NCBI GenBank assembly: GCA_005879065.1
Contig: VBLU01000159.1
Coordinates: 1-20,665 of the forward strand
Length of the DNA stretch: 20,665 nucleotides
Source: Methanobacteriota archaeon
GTDB taxonomy: Archaea; Thermoplasmatota; Thermoplasmata; RBG-16-68-12
Direction: 5' to 3'
The notes under the pieces are model-generated. The model saw only the letters and a program-made list of their open reading frames with translations. It did not search any database and was not told where the DNA came from. Shown one piece after another: positions 1 to 8,889 of this stretch (the first letter of the stretch is position 1; every line of letters begins with the position of its first letter). Both the position numbers and the translations under genes were made by a program.

Positions 1-74
1 ATGAGCACGCCGACGGTGGTGACCGTGAGGACCGTCCACTTGTACTGGATCCGGATCGCCTTCCATCGGCCCAC
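1..74 (-). CDS. MFS transporter (EmrB/QacA-like), N-terminal fragment
   Basis: The frame entering from base 74 and running off the window at base 1 reads VGRWKAIRIQYKWTVLTVTT followed by VGVLM. A short basic amphipathic start followed by Y-K-W and a hydrophobic helix is typical of the first membrane segment of DHA2/EmrB-type drug:proton antiporters of the major facilitator superfamily. Only about 25 residues are visible, so the family call rests on this short motif. The start is chosen as GTG at 74; an in-frame TTG at 122 is possible and a stop lies at 150-152. No clear Shine-Dalgarno or TATA box was found. It lies on the same strand as nusA, about 110 bases beyond it, in the place usually taken by rps12. 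Confidence 0.5.
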   Translation of the reverse strand, partial: MGRWKAIRIQYKWTVLTVTTVGVL

Positions 75-183
75 CCGAGGCGATGTACGTTCTCCGCGGG
101 GTCCCGGTCGACGCGCGACCAAGCCGCAGGAATACCTGAACCTTCCGAATCACTCGACACGGAAACGGGGCGACCCGCGGAAC

Positions 184-609
184 CTACGCGACGCTGACAC
201 TTTGGATCGGATGATGGCGGGCGATCAGGTCTCGCGACACCCGGAGGTTCCGACCTTCCTTTCCGATCGCGCGACCCTTCTTCGTGGCCTCCACGGTCGC
301 GGTCGCATGGACGATGTCCCCGCGCTGCTCGAGCTGGACGCCCTTCACGTCGAAGTTCCGGAAGACGTTCGCGACGAACCGGTCCGGTTGGTCCGAGTAC
401 TCGACCACGTGGATGTCCTTGTTCATGAGCCGCTTCAGCTTCGCGATGTTCTCGCCCTTCTTCCCGATCGCCTTGCCGATGTCCCCTTCCTTCACGACGA
501 AAATCAGCTTGTCGGTCGCGTCGACGCAATCGACGACGGTCGTCCGCGTGAGATCCTGGAAGAGAGCGACGTATTTGATCGTCTGTTCGTCAAAGACAAT
601 CTCGACCAT
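184..609 (-). CDS. nusA: Archaeal NusA-like transcription factor (two KH domains)
   Basis: The product is 141 residues, the normal size of the short archaeal NusA, which keeps only the RNA-binding KH domains of bacterial NusA. Two KH signature loops are visible: GKAIGKKGENI (about residues 46-56) and GRAIGKEGRNL (about 112-122). The protein is expected to bind nascent RNA or rRNA at the RNA polymerase; its exact role in archaea is not settled. The ATG at 609 lies 6 bases after the rpl30e stop, so it is the last gene of the RNA polymerase unit. In many archaea rps12 and rps7 follow; here they do not. Confidence 0.93.
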   Translation of the reverse strand: MVEIVFDEQTIKYVALFQDLTRTTVVDCVDATDKLIFVVKEGDIGKAIGKKGENIAKLKRLMNKDIHVVEYSDQPDRFVANVFRNFDVKGVQLEQRGDIVHATATVEATKKGRAIGKEGRNLRVSRDLIARHHPIQSVSVA

Positions 610-615
610 GCGGCC

Positions 616-891
616 TCAGGCGCTGAGGATGTTCGAGTCGCCGGGGCTGAGCACCGCGACGGCCGCGACCGAGAAGGGCACCCCGCAGGCGGCCCCCAGG
701 TCGACGTTCGTGCCGGGGAACTGCAGCAGGCGAACCTCGCCGAGGGCCGCGAGCGCGTCCGGCGGGCAGTTCGACGAGACGACGACGATCTTCGCGCTCT
801 TCGCCTTCGCGGCGCGACGGACTTCTCGCAGTCCGAAGCGCACCTCGCCCGTGTCCGTCGCGACCCGGAGCGCCCGGGAGACGTCGATCAC
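616..891 (-). CDS. rpl30e: Ribosomal protein L30e (eL30)
   Basis: The product is 91 residues and matches the L7Ae/L30e RNA-binding fold, with the Lys-rich helix followed by KIVVVSSNCPPD and the later LLQFPGTNVDLGAACG segment typical of archaeal L30e. It is a large-subunit ribosomal protein that binds kink-turn-like rRNA. The start is GTG at 891, overlapping the TGA of rpoA2 in a GTGA junction, which implies translational coupling. Its place between rpoA2 and nusA is the conserved archaeal order and supports the call. Confidence 0.93.
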   Translation of the reverse strand: MIDVSRALRVATDTGEVRFGLREVRRAAKAKSAKIVVVSSNCPPDALAALGEVRLLQFPGTNVDLGAACGVPFSVAAVAVLSPGDSNILSA

Positions 892-2504
892 GGGACGACC
901 TCTTCGATGGGCTCCTCGGGCTCCACGGCTGCGGCTTCGGGAGCGGGAACGGGAACGGGGACAGGAACGGGAGGAACCGGCACGGGTTTTGGCTTCGGAA
1001 CCGCCGAAGGCTTCGGCAGGCCCGCGGGCGGCTGGTAGATCAAGTTCACGGCCCCGGTGCCCAAGGTGACCGGCTGGCCCACGATCACGTTCTCCGCGAC
1101 GCCGTCCAGGTAGTCCACCTCGCCCGTGATCGCCGCCCGAAGGAGGTGATGGGCGGTGATCTCGAACGCCGCGCGAGCCAGGACGGACGATTTCCGCCCC
1201 GAGATCCCGTGTCGCCCGATCGCCTTCACATCCCCGTCGTTTGTCATCATGTCCGAGACGAGCATGATGTGACGGATATCCACGGTGAGCCCCTGTTCCT
1301 GGAGGGTGTTGTAGGCCTCGTTCACGATCGCGTTCCGCGCGGCCTCGATGCCTAGGACCTCGTAGATCTCCTGAACCGAGTTCGTGGTCGTCCTCGAGGC
1401 GTCGACGTAGGGCAGCTCGAGGATCTTCGAGAGGTTTGAGCCCTCGGTATAGATCACGTAGCCATCGCCCCGCTTCCTGATGATTGCCCGCGAGATCCCG
1501 TCGATCCCTTTGATCTTCATCGTTCGGACCTGTTCGACGAGGCGCTGGAGTTTCTTGAAGGACGGCTCGCCCGCTTCCACGACGAGGGCGCGCGCCCGCT
1601 TCTCCACGTTCCCCACCTGGCGCTTCACCTCTTGGACCTCGCCGAACTTCTTCATCTTCTCCTCGATCTCGGGCCAGGTGACGCCGCGGGACCGCATCCG
1701 GTGGTCATCCGGATAGGCGAGCACGCGCATGTTCACGAGGTCGGTCTCGATCGAGGCGATGTCCTCCAAGGACGTCATCTCGATCTCCGTGGCGATCTTT
1801 CGCATCTTCTCGAGGTCCGTGTGTCCCGATTTCACGAACAATTCCATGATCGGAGTTGAAGGGACGCGGCGCGCATCCACGATCTCGATGAGGCGCGGCA
1901 ATCCGAGCGTGACGTTCATCTCCGCGACGCCCGCGTAATGAAACGTCCTCATGGTCATCTGGGTCCCGGGTTCGCCGATTGACTGCGCGGACACGATCCC
2001 CGCGGACTCGTTCGCGTCGATCGCGTGGAGATCGAACTTCTCGCAGATCTTCGTGAGGACTTCATGGAGGCGCTTTTTGCTCAACTTGAGTCCATGGATC
2101 TTCTTCGCGAGCTCGCCCACGACGTACCGCGGCAGCCAGCGGCCGATCTCCTTCAGCCCCTCCATGATCTCTTGTTCGCCCGCCGTCAGCGGAGGTGCCT
2201 TCACCGGGATCGTGAGCGGTGTCTCTGGCTCCGCTTCGGCGGCTTTAGCGGTGGGCTTCCGCCCGCGCGCCGCCGGCTTCGCTTTCTCCTTCTTCGGAGC
2301 CTGTTTCACTTCGACGGGGGCCGCGCCGAGTTTCTTGAGGACCTTCTCCGCCTCTTTCTTCGGGAGAAACTTCGTGAGTCGCTCGACCTTGGAGGCCGCC
2401 AGTTTTTCGAGGGTGAAGCCCGCGTCCGCGAGGATGACCGCGGTCTTCTTCGAGAGGCCGCGGTTGCGGAGCGCCTGGATCGTCGTGGCCCGGGCCATCC
2501 TCAT
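888..2504 (-). CDS. rpoA2: DNA-directed RNA polymerase subunit A'' (RpoA2), with N- and C-terminal extensions
   Basis: This is the C-terminal part of the archaeal largest RNA polymerase subunit. The trigger loop is clear at about residues 172-193 (SAQSIGEPGTQMTMRTFHYA), followed by the conserved GLPRLIEIVDARR region. The protein is 538 residues, well above the usual roughly 380-400. The excess lies at both ends. Residues 5-60 form a Lys-rich helical segment resembling paired helix-hairpin-helix motifs, and residues 61-105 are a Lys/Ala/Pro linker. The last 44 residues are a Pro-Val-Pro tail ending in acidic residues. The start is ATG at 2504, overlapping the rpoA1 TGA as ATGA; a second ATG two codons later is possible. 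Confidence 0.96.
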   Translation of the reverse strand: MRMARATTIQALRNRGLSKKTAVILADAGFTLEKLAASKVERLTKFLPKKEAEKVLKKLGAAPVEVKQAPKKEKAKPAARGRKPTAKAAEAEPETPLTIPVKAPPLTAGEQEIMEGLKEIGRWLPRYVVGELAKKIHGLKLSKKRLHEVLTKICEKFDLHAIDANESAGIVSAQSIGEPGTQMTMRTFHYAGVAEMNVTLGLPRLIEIVDARRVPSTPIMELFVKSGHTDLEKMRKIATEIEMTSLEDIASIETDLVNMRVLAYPDDHRMRSRGVTWPEIEEKMKKFGEVQEVKRQVGNVEKRARALVVEAGEPSFKKLQRLVEQVRTMKIKGIDGISRAIIRKRGDGYVIYTEGSNLSKILELPYVDASRTTTNSVQEIYEVLGIEAARNAIVNEAYNTLQEQGLTVDIRHIMLVSDMMTNDGDVKAIGRHGISGRKSSVLARAAFEITAHHLLRAAITGEVDYLDGVAENVIVGQPVTLGTGAVNLIYQPPAGLPKPSAVPKPKPVPVPPVPVPVPVPAPEAAAVEPEEPIEEVVP

Positions 2505-5293
2505 TCCTCCGACGGAGGCTCTTCCTCCTCGACTTCGACCTCTTCCTCCGAGATCTCGACGTACATGTCCTTCTCCGTGAGGCCGTACGACGCCATCTCC
2601 TGCTCCCGGAGACGCTCCTTCCAGGACGGCTCCTCACCGAGGACCTCCTGAAGGATGTCGTCGATGTCGACCGCTCGACCTTGCACGCTCCGGGACGGAT
2701 CCACGCCGTCCTCACCGAACTTGAACTGGATGATCGTGTCCGCCGTATTCCGGACCGTCCCGTCTTCTTTCACCTTGAGATCCTCGAGGGCGTTGATCAG
2801 GCGGCGCTGCATGTATCCCGACCGCGACGTGCGCACGGCCGTGTCGACGAGGCCTTCGCGCCCGCCCATCGCGTGGAAAAAGTATTCCGTCGGATGGAGG
2901 CCGCTCTTGTACGACGATTTCACGAAACCTTTCGCCTCGGCCCCGAGGTCTCCCTTCTTGAAATGCGGGAGCGTCCGGTTCCAGTATCCGCGGCTCAACC
3001 GTTCCCCGCGGACGGCCTGCTGCCCGATGGAGCCCGCCATCTGGGACAGGTTCAGCATGGAGCCTCGAGCACCGGACCGGGCCATGATCACAGCGCTGTT
3101 CTCGATCCCGAGGTGCTTCCCCGCGATCTGGCCGGCGAGGTCTCGCGCGCGACCGAGGATCTTCATCGCCTCGACCTCGAGGGTCTCCTCGAGCGATCGG
3201 CCGGGCATTTGTTCCAGCTCTCCGCGCTTGTACGAGTCCACGAGGCCTTCGACCTTCTCGATCGCGGTCCGGAGGGAGTCCGAGATCTGCTTCTTCGCCT
3301 CCTCGGGGATGTCCTCGTCATCGATGCCCGTCGTGAAACCGCGGATCATGATCGCGCCGATCGCCATCTTCGTCCCCTTGTCGATGAAGACCCGTGCGGC
3401 GTCCGGTCCGTAATCCCGCGCGAGCTTGTCGAGGATTTTTCCTTTGAAGGCGCCGACCCCGTTCTCATCAATCGTGCCCGACAGGACCACGCCGTCCTTG
3501 ATCACGACGAGGGAGTCTTCCTCCTTGAGTTCCTTCAGCCCGATGTCTCCCTTCGGGGCGATCGATGACTTGAACGTCATGCTCAGATCCTTCGGCAGGA
3601 TCGCGGAGAAGAGGGCCTTCCCCGACCAGAACTCCTTGCCACCCTTCTTTACGTCCGGAGCCGGGAGGTCCCGGATGTCGATCTTGCTCAGGATGAACGT
3701 GACCTCCTCGCGGGTGAACTTGCTCTCTTTGTACGTGAGCAGGAACGAGCCTGTAATGTGGTCGTGGATGCCGCCGATCACCGGCCCGCCGAACCGCGGG
3801 GAGAGGATGTGTTCCTGCACGCGCATCAGGACGCGGGCCTCGGCGCGGGCCTCCTCGCTCTGCAGGACGTGCAGGTTCATCTCGTCCCCGTCGAAGTCCG
3901 CGTTGTACGGGGGACAGACCGCGAGGTTGAAGCGGAACGTCTTGTGCGGCATCACGCGGACCTCGTGCGCCATCATGGACATCCGGTGCAAGGAGGGCTG
4001 CCGGTTGAAGAGGACGATGTCGCCGTCCACGAGCTGTCGCTCCACCGTGTATCCGATCTCGACGGCCTCGGCGACGACCTCCGCGTTCTTATCCGTCACC
4101 CGGATACGCCGGCCATCGGGGCGGATCACGTAGTTCACGCCGGGGGCATATTCACCGAGGGGACCGAGCGGCGCCGGGCCGCGCTTCACCCACTGCTTCA
4201 CGATTTCCGAATTGTACGCTTGCACGTGAACGGGCACCGTGAGCTCTCGAGCCGCCTCGACCGGGACGCCGACCTCGTTGATCGACAGGATCGGGTCCGG
4301 AGAGATCACGGTCCGGGCGCTGAAGTTCACCCGCTTCCCGGACAGGTTCGACCGGAAACGGCCTTCCTTGCCTTTCAGCCGCTGGACGAGGGTCTTCAAC
4401 GGCCGACCGGACCGGTGCCTCGCGGGCGGGATGCCCGACGTCTGGTTGTCGAAATACGTCGTGACGTGGTATTGAAGGAGCTCCCACAGGTCCTCGACGA
4501 TCAGCTGGGGGGCGCCCGCGTCGCGGTTCTCTCGGAGCCGCTGGTTGATCCGAAGCACGTCGACGAGCTTGTGGGTCAGGTCGTCCTCCGATCGGTCCCC
4601 GCTCTCCAACGTGATGGAGGGGCGTACGGTGACCGGCGGCACGAGGAGCGCGGTGAGGACCATCCACTCCGGGCGGGCGACCTCCGGGTTCATCCCGAGG
4701 ACGCGGAGGTCCTCGTTCGGGATCCGCTCGAGCCGCTCCCGCACCTCCTTCGGCGTGAGCTTGTGGCCGTCCTCCCGGAACGTCGTCGGCTTGTCCAGCG
4801 TGACCTTGCCCTGTTCCTCGCCGCAGTGGGGGCAGCGCTGGCGCTTCTGCGCTTCCCGGGCGGTCTCTTTCGTGACGTAGCCGACCTCCGTCACGTCTCC
4901 GCCGAGTTCCTCGACCTGCTCCATCTCCGCCATGTATTCCTGGGCTTGTTGGCGTGTCAGGAGGAGGCGGCCGCACTTTCGGCATGTGGCCTGGAGCAGT
5001 TTCTTGATGTCCTTCACGTATCCGACGTGGATGACGGGCATCGCGAGGTCGATGTGGCCGAAGTGCCCCGGACAATCGTCGACCTTGCCCCCACACGTCT
5101 TGCAACGCAGGCCGGGCTCGATGACCCCCAGATGGGAGTCCATGAGGCCCATGTCGATCGGGAAGCCGTCATCGTCGTACGTGTCCGCCGTGATGATCTT
5201 CGTCGCGGACATCCGCCGGATCTCGTCCGGGCTGAGGAGGGCGAACTTGATCGACTGGATTCGCTTCGTCACCCCCCGCATGGAAGACATCAT
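2501..5293 (-). CDS. rpoA1: DNA-directed RNA polymerase subunit A' (RpoA1)
   Basis: The product is 930 residues, slightly long for archaeal RpoA1. It holds the catalytic metal-binding motif NADFDGDEMN (about residues 463-472), the N-terminal zinc-binding cysteines (CKTCGGKVDDCPGHFGHI, then CRKCG and CPHCG pairs) and the bridge-helix region near the C-terminus (SGYMQRRLINALEDLKV). It ends with a strongly acidic tail (EISEEEVEVEEEEPPSEE), where the chain continues in RpoA2. The frame stays open upstream into rpoB, but the start is placed at ATG 5293. This ATG overlaps the rpoB TGA as ATGA and has a GGAGG 7 bases before it; a tandem ATG follows at 5290. Confidence 0.97.
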   Translation of the reverse strand: MMSSMRGVTKRIQSIKFALLSPDEIRRMSATKIITADTYDDDGFPIDMGLMDSHLGVIEPGLRCKTCGGKVDDCPGHFGHIDLAMPVIHVGYVKDIKKLLQATCRKCGRLLLTRQQAQEYMAEMEQVEELGGDVTEVGYVTKETAREAQKRQRCPHCGEEQGKVTLDKPTTFREDGHKLTPKEVRERLERIPNEDLRVLGMNPEVARPEWMVLTALLVPPVTVRPSITLESGDRSEDDLTHKLVDVLRINQRLRENRDAGAPQLIVEDLWELLQYHVTTYFDNQTSGIPPARHRSGRPLKTLVQRLKGKEGRFRSNLSGKRVNFSARTVISPDPILSINEVGVPVEAARELTVPVHVQAYNSEIVKQWVKRGPAPLGPLGEYAPGVNYVIRPDGRRIRVTDKNAEVVAEAVEIGYTVERQLVDGDIVLFNRQPSLHRMSMMAHEVRVMPHKTFRFNLAVCPPYNADFDGDEMNLHVLQSEEARAEARVLMRVQEHILSPRFGGPVIGGIHDHITGSFLLTYKESKFTREEVTFILSKIDIRDLPAPDVKKGGKEFWSGKALFSAILPKDLSMTFKSSIAPKGDIGLKELKEEDSLVVIKDGVVLSGTIDENGVGAFKGKILDKLARDYGPDAARVFIDKGTKMAIGAIMIRGFTTGIDDEDIPEEAKKQISDSLRTAIEKVEGLVDSYKRGELEQMPGRSLEETLEVEAMKILGRARDLAGQIAGKHLGIENSAVIMARSGARGSMLNLSQMAGSIGQQAVRGERLSRGYWNRTLPHFKKGDLGAEAKGFVKSSYKSGLHPTEYFFHAMGGREGLVDTAVRTSRSGYMQRRLINALEDLKVKEDGTVRNTADTIIQFKFGEDGVDPSRSVQGRAVDIDDILQEVLGEEPSWKERLREQEMASYGLTEKDMYVEISEEEVEVEEEEPPSEE

Positions 5294-8200
5294 CGCATGT
5301 CCTCCAGTTGCAGCCGCATGACGACGCCCAACGAGAGGAGCTCGTCCAGGAGGAGTTTGAACGCGTACGACGTCTGGACCGGATAGATCTTCGACGTGTT
5401 CTCGCACACGGGACACCGGAGATTCCCCTTCCGATCCTTGATCGCGAAGTGGCCGCAGTCCTGGTTCCCGCACACATATTGGATCGTGCCGTCCGATTCG
5501 TCCAGGAGGCGGTCTTTGATCACCATCGCGGCACCGTGGCCGATGAGGCAATCCCGCTCCATCTCGCCGAACCGGAGGCCGCCTTGCCGGGACCGTCCTT
5601 CCGTCGGTTGCCGCGTGAGGATCTGGACCGGCCCGCGGGAGCGGACGTGCAACTTGCCGGAGACCATGTGGTGCAGCTTCTGGTAGTAGATGACCCCGAC
5701 GAAGATCTCCGCGGGAATCATGCGCCCGGTTCGGCCATCATACAGGATCTCCTTCCCGTTGGACCGGAAGCCGTTCTCCTCCAGGGCCTTCCGCATCGCG
5801 TCCTCGCGTTCCCCGCTGAACGGGGTTCCGTCGATGAAGCGGCCTTCGAGAGACCCGACCTTCCCGCCGATCTGCTCGAGGACGTGGGCGACCGTCATCC
5901 GCGACGGGATCGCGTGGGGGTTGATGATCAGGTCCGGGATGATCCCTTGCGACGTGAAGGGCATGTCCTCCTGCGGGGCAATCAGGCCGATCACGCCCTT
6001 CTGGCCGTGGCGGGACGCGAACTTGTCCCCGAGTTCCGGCACCCGCAGGTCGCGGACCTTCACCTTCGCGAGCTTAGAACCGTTCTCGCTCTCCGTGAGC
6101 ATGACGGAATCGACCCAGCCGCTCTCGCCATGGCGGACCGTGACCGACGTCTCCCGCCGTTTCTGCGGCGTCAGGAAGTCGGTCTCCTCCTCCAGGAATC
6201 GCGGAGGGCTCGTCTTCCCGATCAGCACGTCGCCGCCTTGGACGAGCACCTCCGGCGAAATGAGACCGTCATCCGGGGTGAGGTTCGCGTACGAGAGGTC
6301 GGCGCGGGCCCCGCGGACGTCGGGCGAGGGGATCTCGAAATGGTCTTCCTGTCCGCCGGGATAGCGGCGTTCCTCGGCGCGGTACGTCCGCATGAACGAA
6401 GACCGGCCGAGGCCCCGATCGATGGAGGCGTTGTTCATCACGATCGCGTCCTCCATGTTGTACCCATGGTACGACATGACCGCGACGACGAAGTTCTGGC
6501 CCGCGGGACGCTCGTTGAAGGACACGTGCTTCATCGAGTCCGTCTGGACGAGCGGCTGCTCCGGATAGTGGAGCAGGTGGCTCCGGGTGTCCGGCCGAAG
6601 GCGGTAGTTGCTCGACGCGAGACCCAGGGACTGCTTCGCCATGCCGGCCCCCATCGTGACCCGCGGGGACGAGTTGTGCTCCGGATACGGCACGACGCCG
6701 GAGGCGACGCCCAGGATGACCATCGGGTCCACCTCGATATGGGTGTGGTCCTTCGTGATCGCGGACTTCACGCGGAAATTCTTGTGGCAGTGGGCGCATT
6801 CGAGCTCCGCGTCCTCGTCCCGGCTCCCCATGTTCGTCCACGTGACGTCGTTCCGGCTCAGGGGATGCTTGCACTCCTTGCACCGGCTGGGGACGTCGTA
6901 CGGATAGAGGGCGATGAACGTGTCCTCTTCCTCCTCCGCGTCGATCCATTCCACGATCCCGTTCCGGACGAGATCAGAGAAGCGGAGGCGCCCCATCTTC
7001 AGCTCGTCGACGTGCTTGCGGGAGAACACGATGTGGCCCTCCTTCACGACCAGCAAGGGTCGTCGGATGCGGCCCTCATCGCAGTTGATGATGATTTCGC
7101 CCATGTTCTCGTCGAGGCGCAGGTTCACCTCGTGGCTCAGGAGTCCCGACCGCCTCCGTTCGCGGATCTCGGAGACGAGGAGTTTCGGGTCCTCGTGGAG
7201 GCCGACAAGGTCTCCGTTCACGTAGACGCGGGTGAGCTGGGTCTGCTGGCCCTTGACCTGCTTCGTGCCAAGGTCCGCCAGGAGGAGTTTCACTTCCTCT
7301 TCCGGGAAGCCCTCAGACACGTCGATCACGAGGGCGCAGTTCTTGACCAGGCCGCAGTTTTGCCCTTCCGGCGTCTCGTTCGGACAGAGCCGACCCCACT
7401 GGGTCGGGTGCAGGTCCCGCGCCTCGAAATGAGGCTGGGATCGCGTGAGCGGCGAAGTCACCCGGCGAAGGTGGCTCAGGGCGCTCATGTTCGATGTGCG
7501 GTCGAGGAGCTGGGAGACCCCGGCGCGACCTCCGACCCAATTGCCGGTCGCGAGGGCGTGGAGGAGCCGTTGGGTGAGCAGGTCCGGACGAATCGCCGAG
7601 GAGATCTTCAGTTCCCGGCGGCGCGCATAGGACCGCTCGAGTTGGTACTTGAGATCCTTCACGAGGTTCGCGAACGCGACCCGGAACAGGTCTTCCATGA
7701 GATCGCCGGCGAGCTTGAGCCGCTTGTTCGCATAGTGATCCTTGTCATCCTCGCGTCGCATGCCGAGGGACAACTCGAGGACCGTCCGCGCGACCCGACC
7801 GAGGAAGATCGCCTTCTTGATCCGATCCTCGCGGGTGTCGCCGAGGTGCGGCAGCAGGGACCGGTCCAGGATCGATTCGACCTTCTTGATCCGGTACTCC
7901 TTCGCCTGCCCCGTCGCGAACTTCTTCTCCAGATAGTTGATCGCGTCGTCCCGCGTGAAGATCCCGTTCGGAGGGTAGACCTTCTTGTTCTGGCATTCCT
8001 CGATGTTCGCGTAGACGATGTTCGCCATCTCCGGCGTGGAGACGACCGCGTTGTAGATCTCTTCGTCCTTCTCCATGCCGAGGGCTTTCATGAGGATGAT
8101 GAGGGGAATCTGGCCAGAGGCGGTCGGCACGCTGACGATGAGCTGGCTGTCCTTCTTCTTCTCCATCAGGGTCAGCGCACGATACCCTTCCTTCTGGGAG

Positions 8201-8886
8201 AACACCTTGGCGACCTCGACCTTGCGGCCGTATCGCTCGTTGAACTCGACGAGCACCCGGTTCGGGGCGAGGTCTTCGAGCGAGATCAGGGCCCGCTCCG
8301 TCCCGCCGATGATGAAATATCCGCCCGGGTCGACTGGGTCTTCCTGAGTGTCTTCGATCAGCTTGCGGCGGTACTCGTCGAGCGTGAGCTCCCCCTCATT
8401 CTCCATGTTTTCCTTGTAGAGGAGGCAGCGCTTCGATTTCACCATGATCGGGAAGTTCCCGATGTGGACGCGCTCCGGTTCCCGCTCGATCCCGTTTTCG
8501 ATGACGGTGAAATCGAGGTAGATCGGCGCGGTGTAGTTCAGGTTCCGCAGGCGCGATTCCATCGGGTTCAGGGGATGCGTCGCCCCGTTCGCCTCCTTCA
8601 CGACAGGGAGGCCCAGCGTGATGGTCGGCTTCGCCTCCAGGTCGATGCGGCCTCGGTCGTCCCGCTTCCGCCCGATCCGGATCTCGATCACGTCGCCTTC
8701 CGTGCGGTCCTCGTCGAGCTTGATGACCCCTCGGCGATCGTCCTCGGGGGAGGACCTCAGGTTGTCCACAATCCGTTGCATCCTCGAGTTCGGGTTGTCG
8801 ATCGTCGGAAGGAAGTCGTTGAACGACGCGATATGATGGTTCACGATCGAGCGTTCCCGGAAGAACGCGTCAATGAGTTCTCGCAT
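5290..8886 (-). CDS. rpoB: DNA-directed RNA polymerase subunit B (RpoB), undivided
   Basis: At 1198 residues this is a full-length second-largest RNA polymerase subunit, not divided into B' and B'' as in many methanogens and haloarchaea. Diagnostic segments include RRVTSPLTRSQPHFEARDLH, WGRLCPNETPEGQNCGL, YHGYNMEDAIVMN, the active-site RHGQKGV, and a C-terminal zinc site (CGNQDCGH then CPVCEN, about residues 1139-1165). A second Cys-rich segment at about residues 665-710 (CKECKHPL then CAHCHKNF) sits before HTHIEVDPMVILGV and looks like a zinc-finger insertion. The ATG at 8886 is preceded by a GGGAGGT motif and lies 3 bases after the rpoH stop. Confidence 0.98.
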   Translation of the reverse strand: MRELIDAFFRERSIVNHHIASFNDFLPTIDNPNSRMQRIVDNLRSSPEDDRRGVIKLDEDRTEGDVIEIRIGRKRDDRGRIDLEAKPTITLGLPVVKEANGATHPLNPMESRLRNLNYTAPIYLDFTVIENGIEREPERVHIGNFPIMVKSKRCLLYKENMENEGELTLDEYRRKLIEDTQEDPVDPGGYFIIGGTERALISLEDLAPNRVLVEFNERYGRKVEVAKVFSQKEGYRALTLMEKKKDSQLIVSVPTASGQIPLIILMKALGMEKDEEIYNAVVSTPEMANIVYANIEECQNKKVYPPNGIFTRDDAINYLEKKFATGQAKEYRIKKVESILDRSLLPHLGDTREDRIKKAIFLGRVARTVLELSLGMRREDDKDHYANKRLKLAGDLMEDLFRVAFANLVKDLKYQLERSYARRRELKISSAIRPDLLTQRLLHALATGNWVGGRAGVSQLLDRTSNMSALSHLRRVTSPLTRSQPHFEARDLHPTQWGRLCPNETPEGQNCGLVKNCALVIDVSEGFPEEEVKLLLADLGTKQVKGQQTQLTRVYVNGDLVGLHEDPKLLVSEIRERRRSGLLSHEVNLRLDENMGEIIINCDEGRIRRPLLVVKEGHIVFSRKHVDELKMGRLRFSDLVRNGIVEWIDAEEEEDTFIALYPYDVPSRCKECKHPLSRNDVTWTNMGSRDEDAELECAHCHKNFRVKSAITKDHTHIEVDPMVILGVASGVVPYPEHNSSPRVTMGAGMAKQSLGLASSNYRLRPDTRSHLLHYPEQPLVQTDSMKHVSFNERPAGQNFVVAVMSYHGYNMEDAIVMNNASIDRGLGRSSFMRTYRAEERRYPGGQEDHFEIPSPDVRGARADLSYANLTPDDGLISPEVLVQGGDVLIGKTSPPRFLEEETDFLTPQKRRETSVTVRHGESGWVDSVMLTESENGSKLAKVKVRDLRVPELGDKFASRHGQKGVIGLIAPQEDMPFTSQGIIPDLIINPHAIPSRMTVAHVLEQIGGKVGSLEGRFIDGTPFSGEREDAMRKALEENGFRSNGKEILYDGRTGRMIPAEIFVGVIYYQKLHHMVSGKLHVRSRGPVQILTRQPTEGRSRQGGLRFGEMERDCLIGHGAAMVIKDRLLDESDGTIQYVCGNQDCGHFAIKDRKGNLRCPVCENTSKIYPVQTSYAFKLLLDELLSLGVVMRLQLEDMR
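5301..5305 (-). promoter_or_regulatory. Shine-Dalgarno of rpoA1
   Basis: GGAGG lies 7 bases before the ATG at 5293, inside the last codons of rpoB. It decides the rpoA1 start against the longer upstream-open frame. Confidence 0.75.
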
Positions 8887-8889
8887 GTC

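Noticed and set aside
8270..8310. CGGGCCC on the minus strand within rpoB as a possible acceptor strand for the tRNA-Lys half.
   Set aside because: It lies inside conserved rpoB codons and no T-arm or anticodon stem precedes it.
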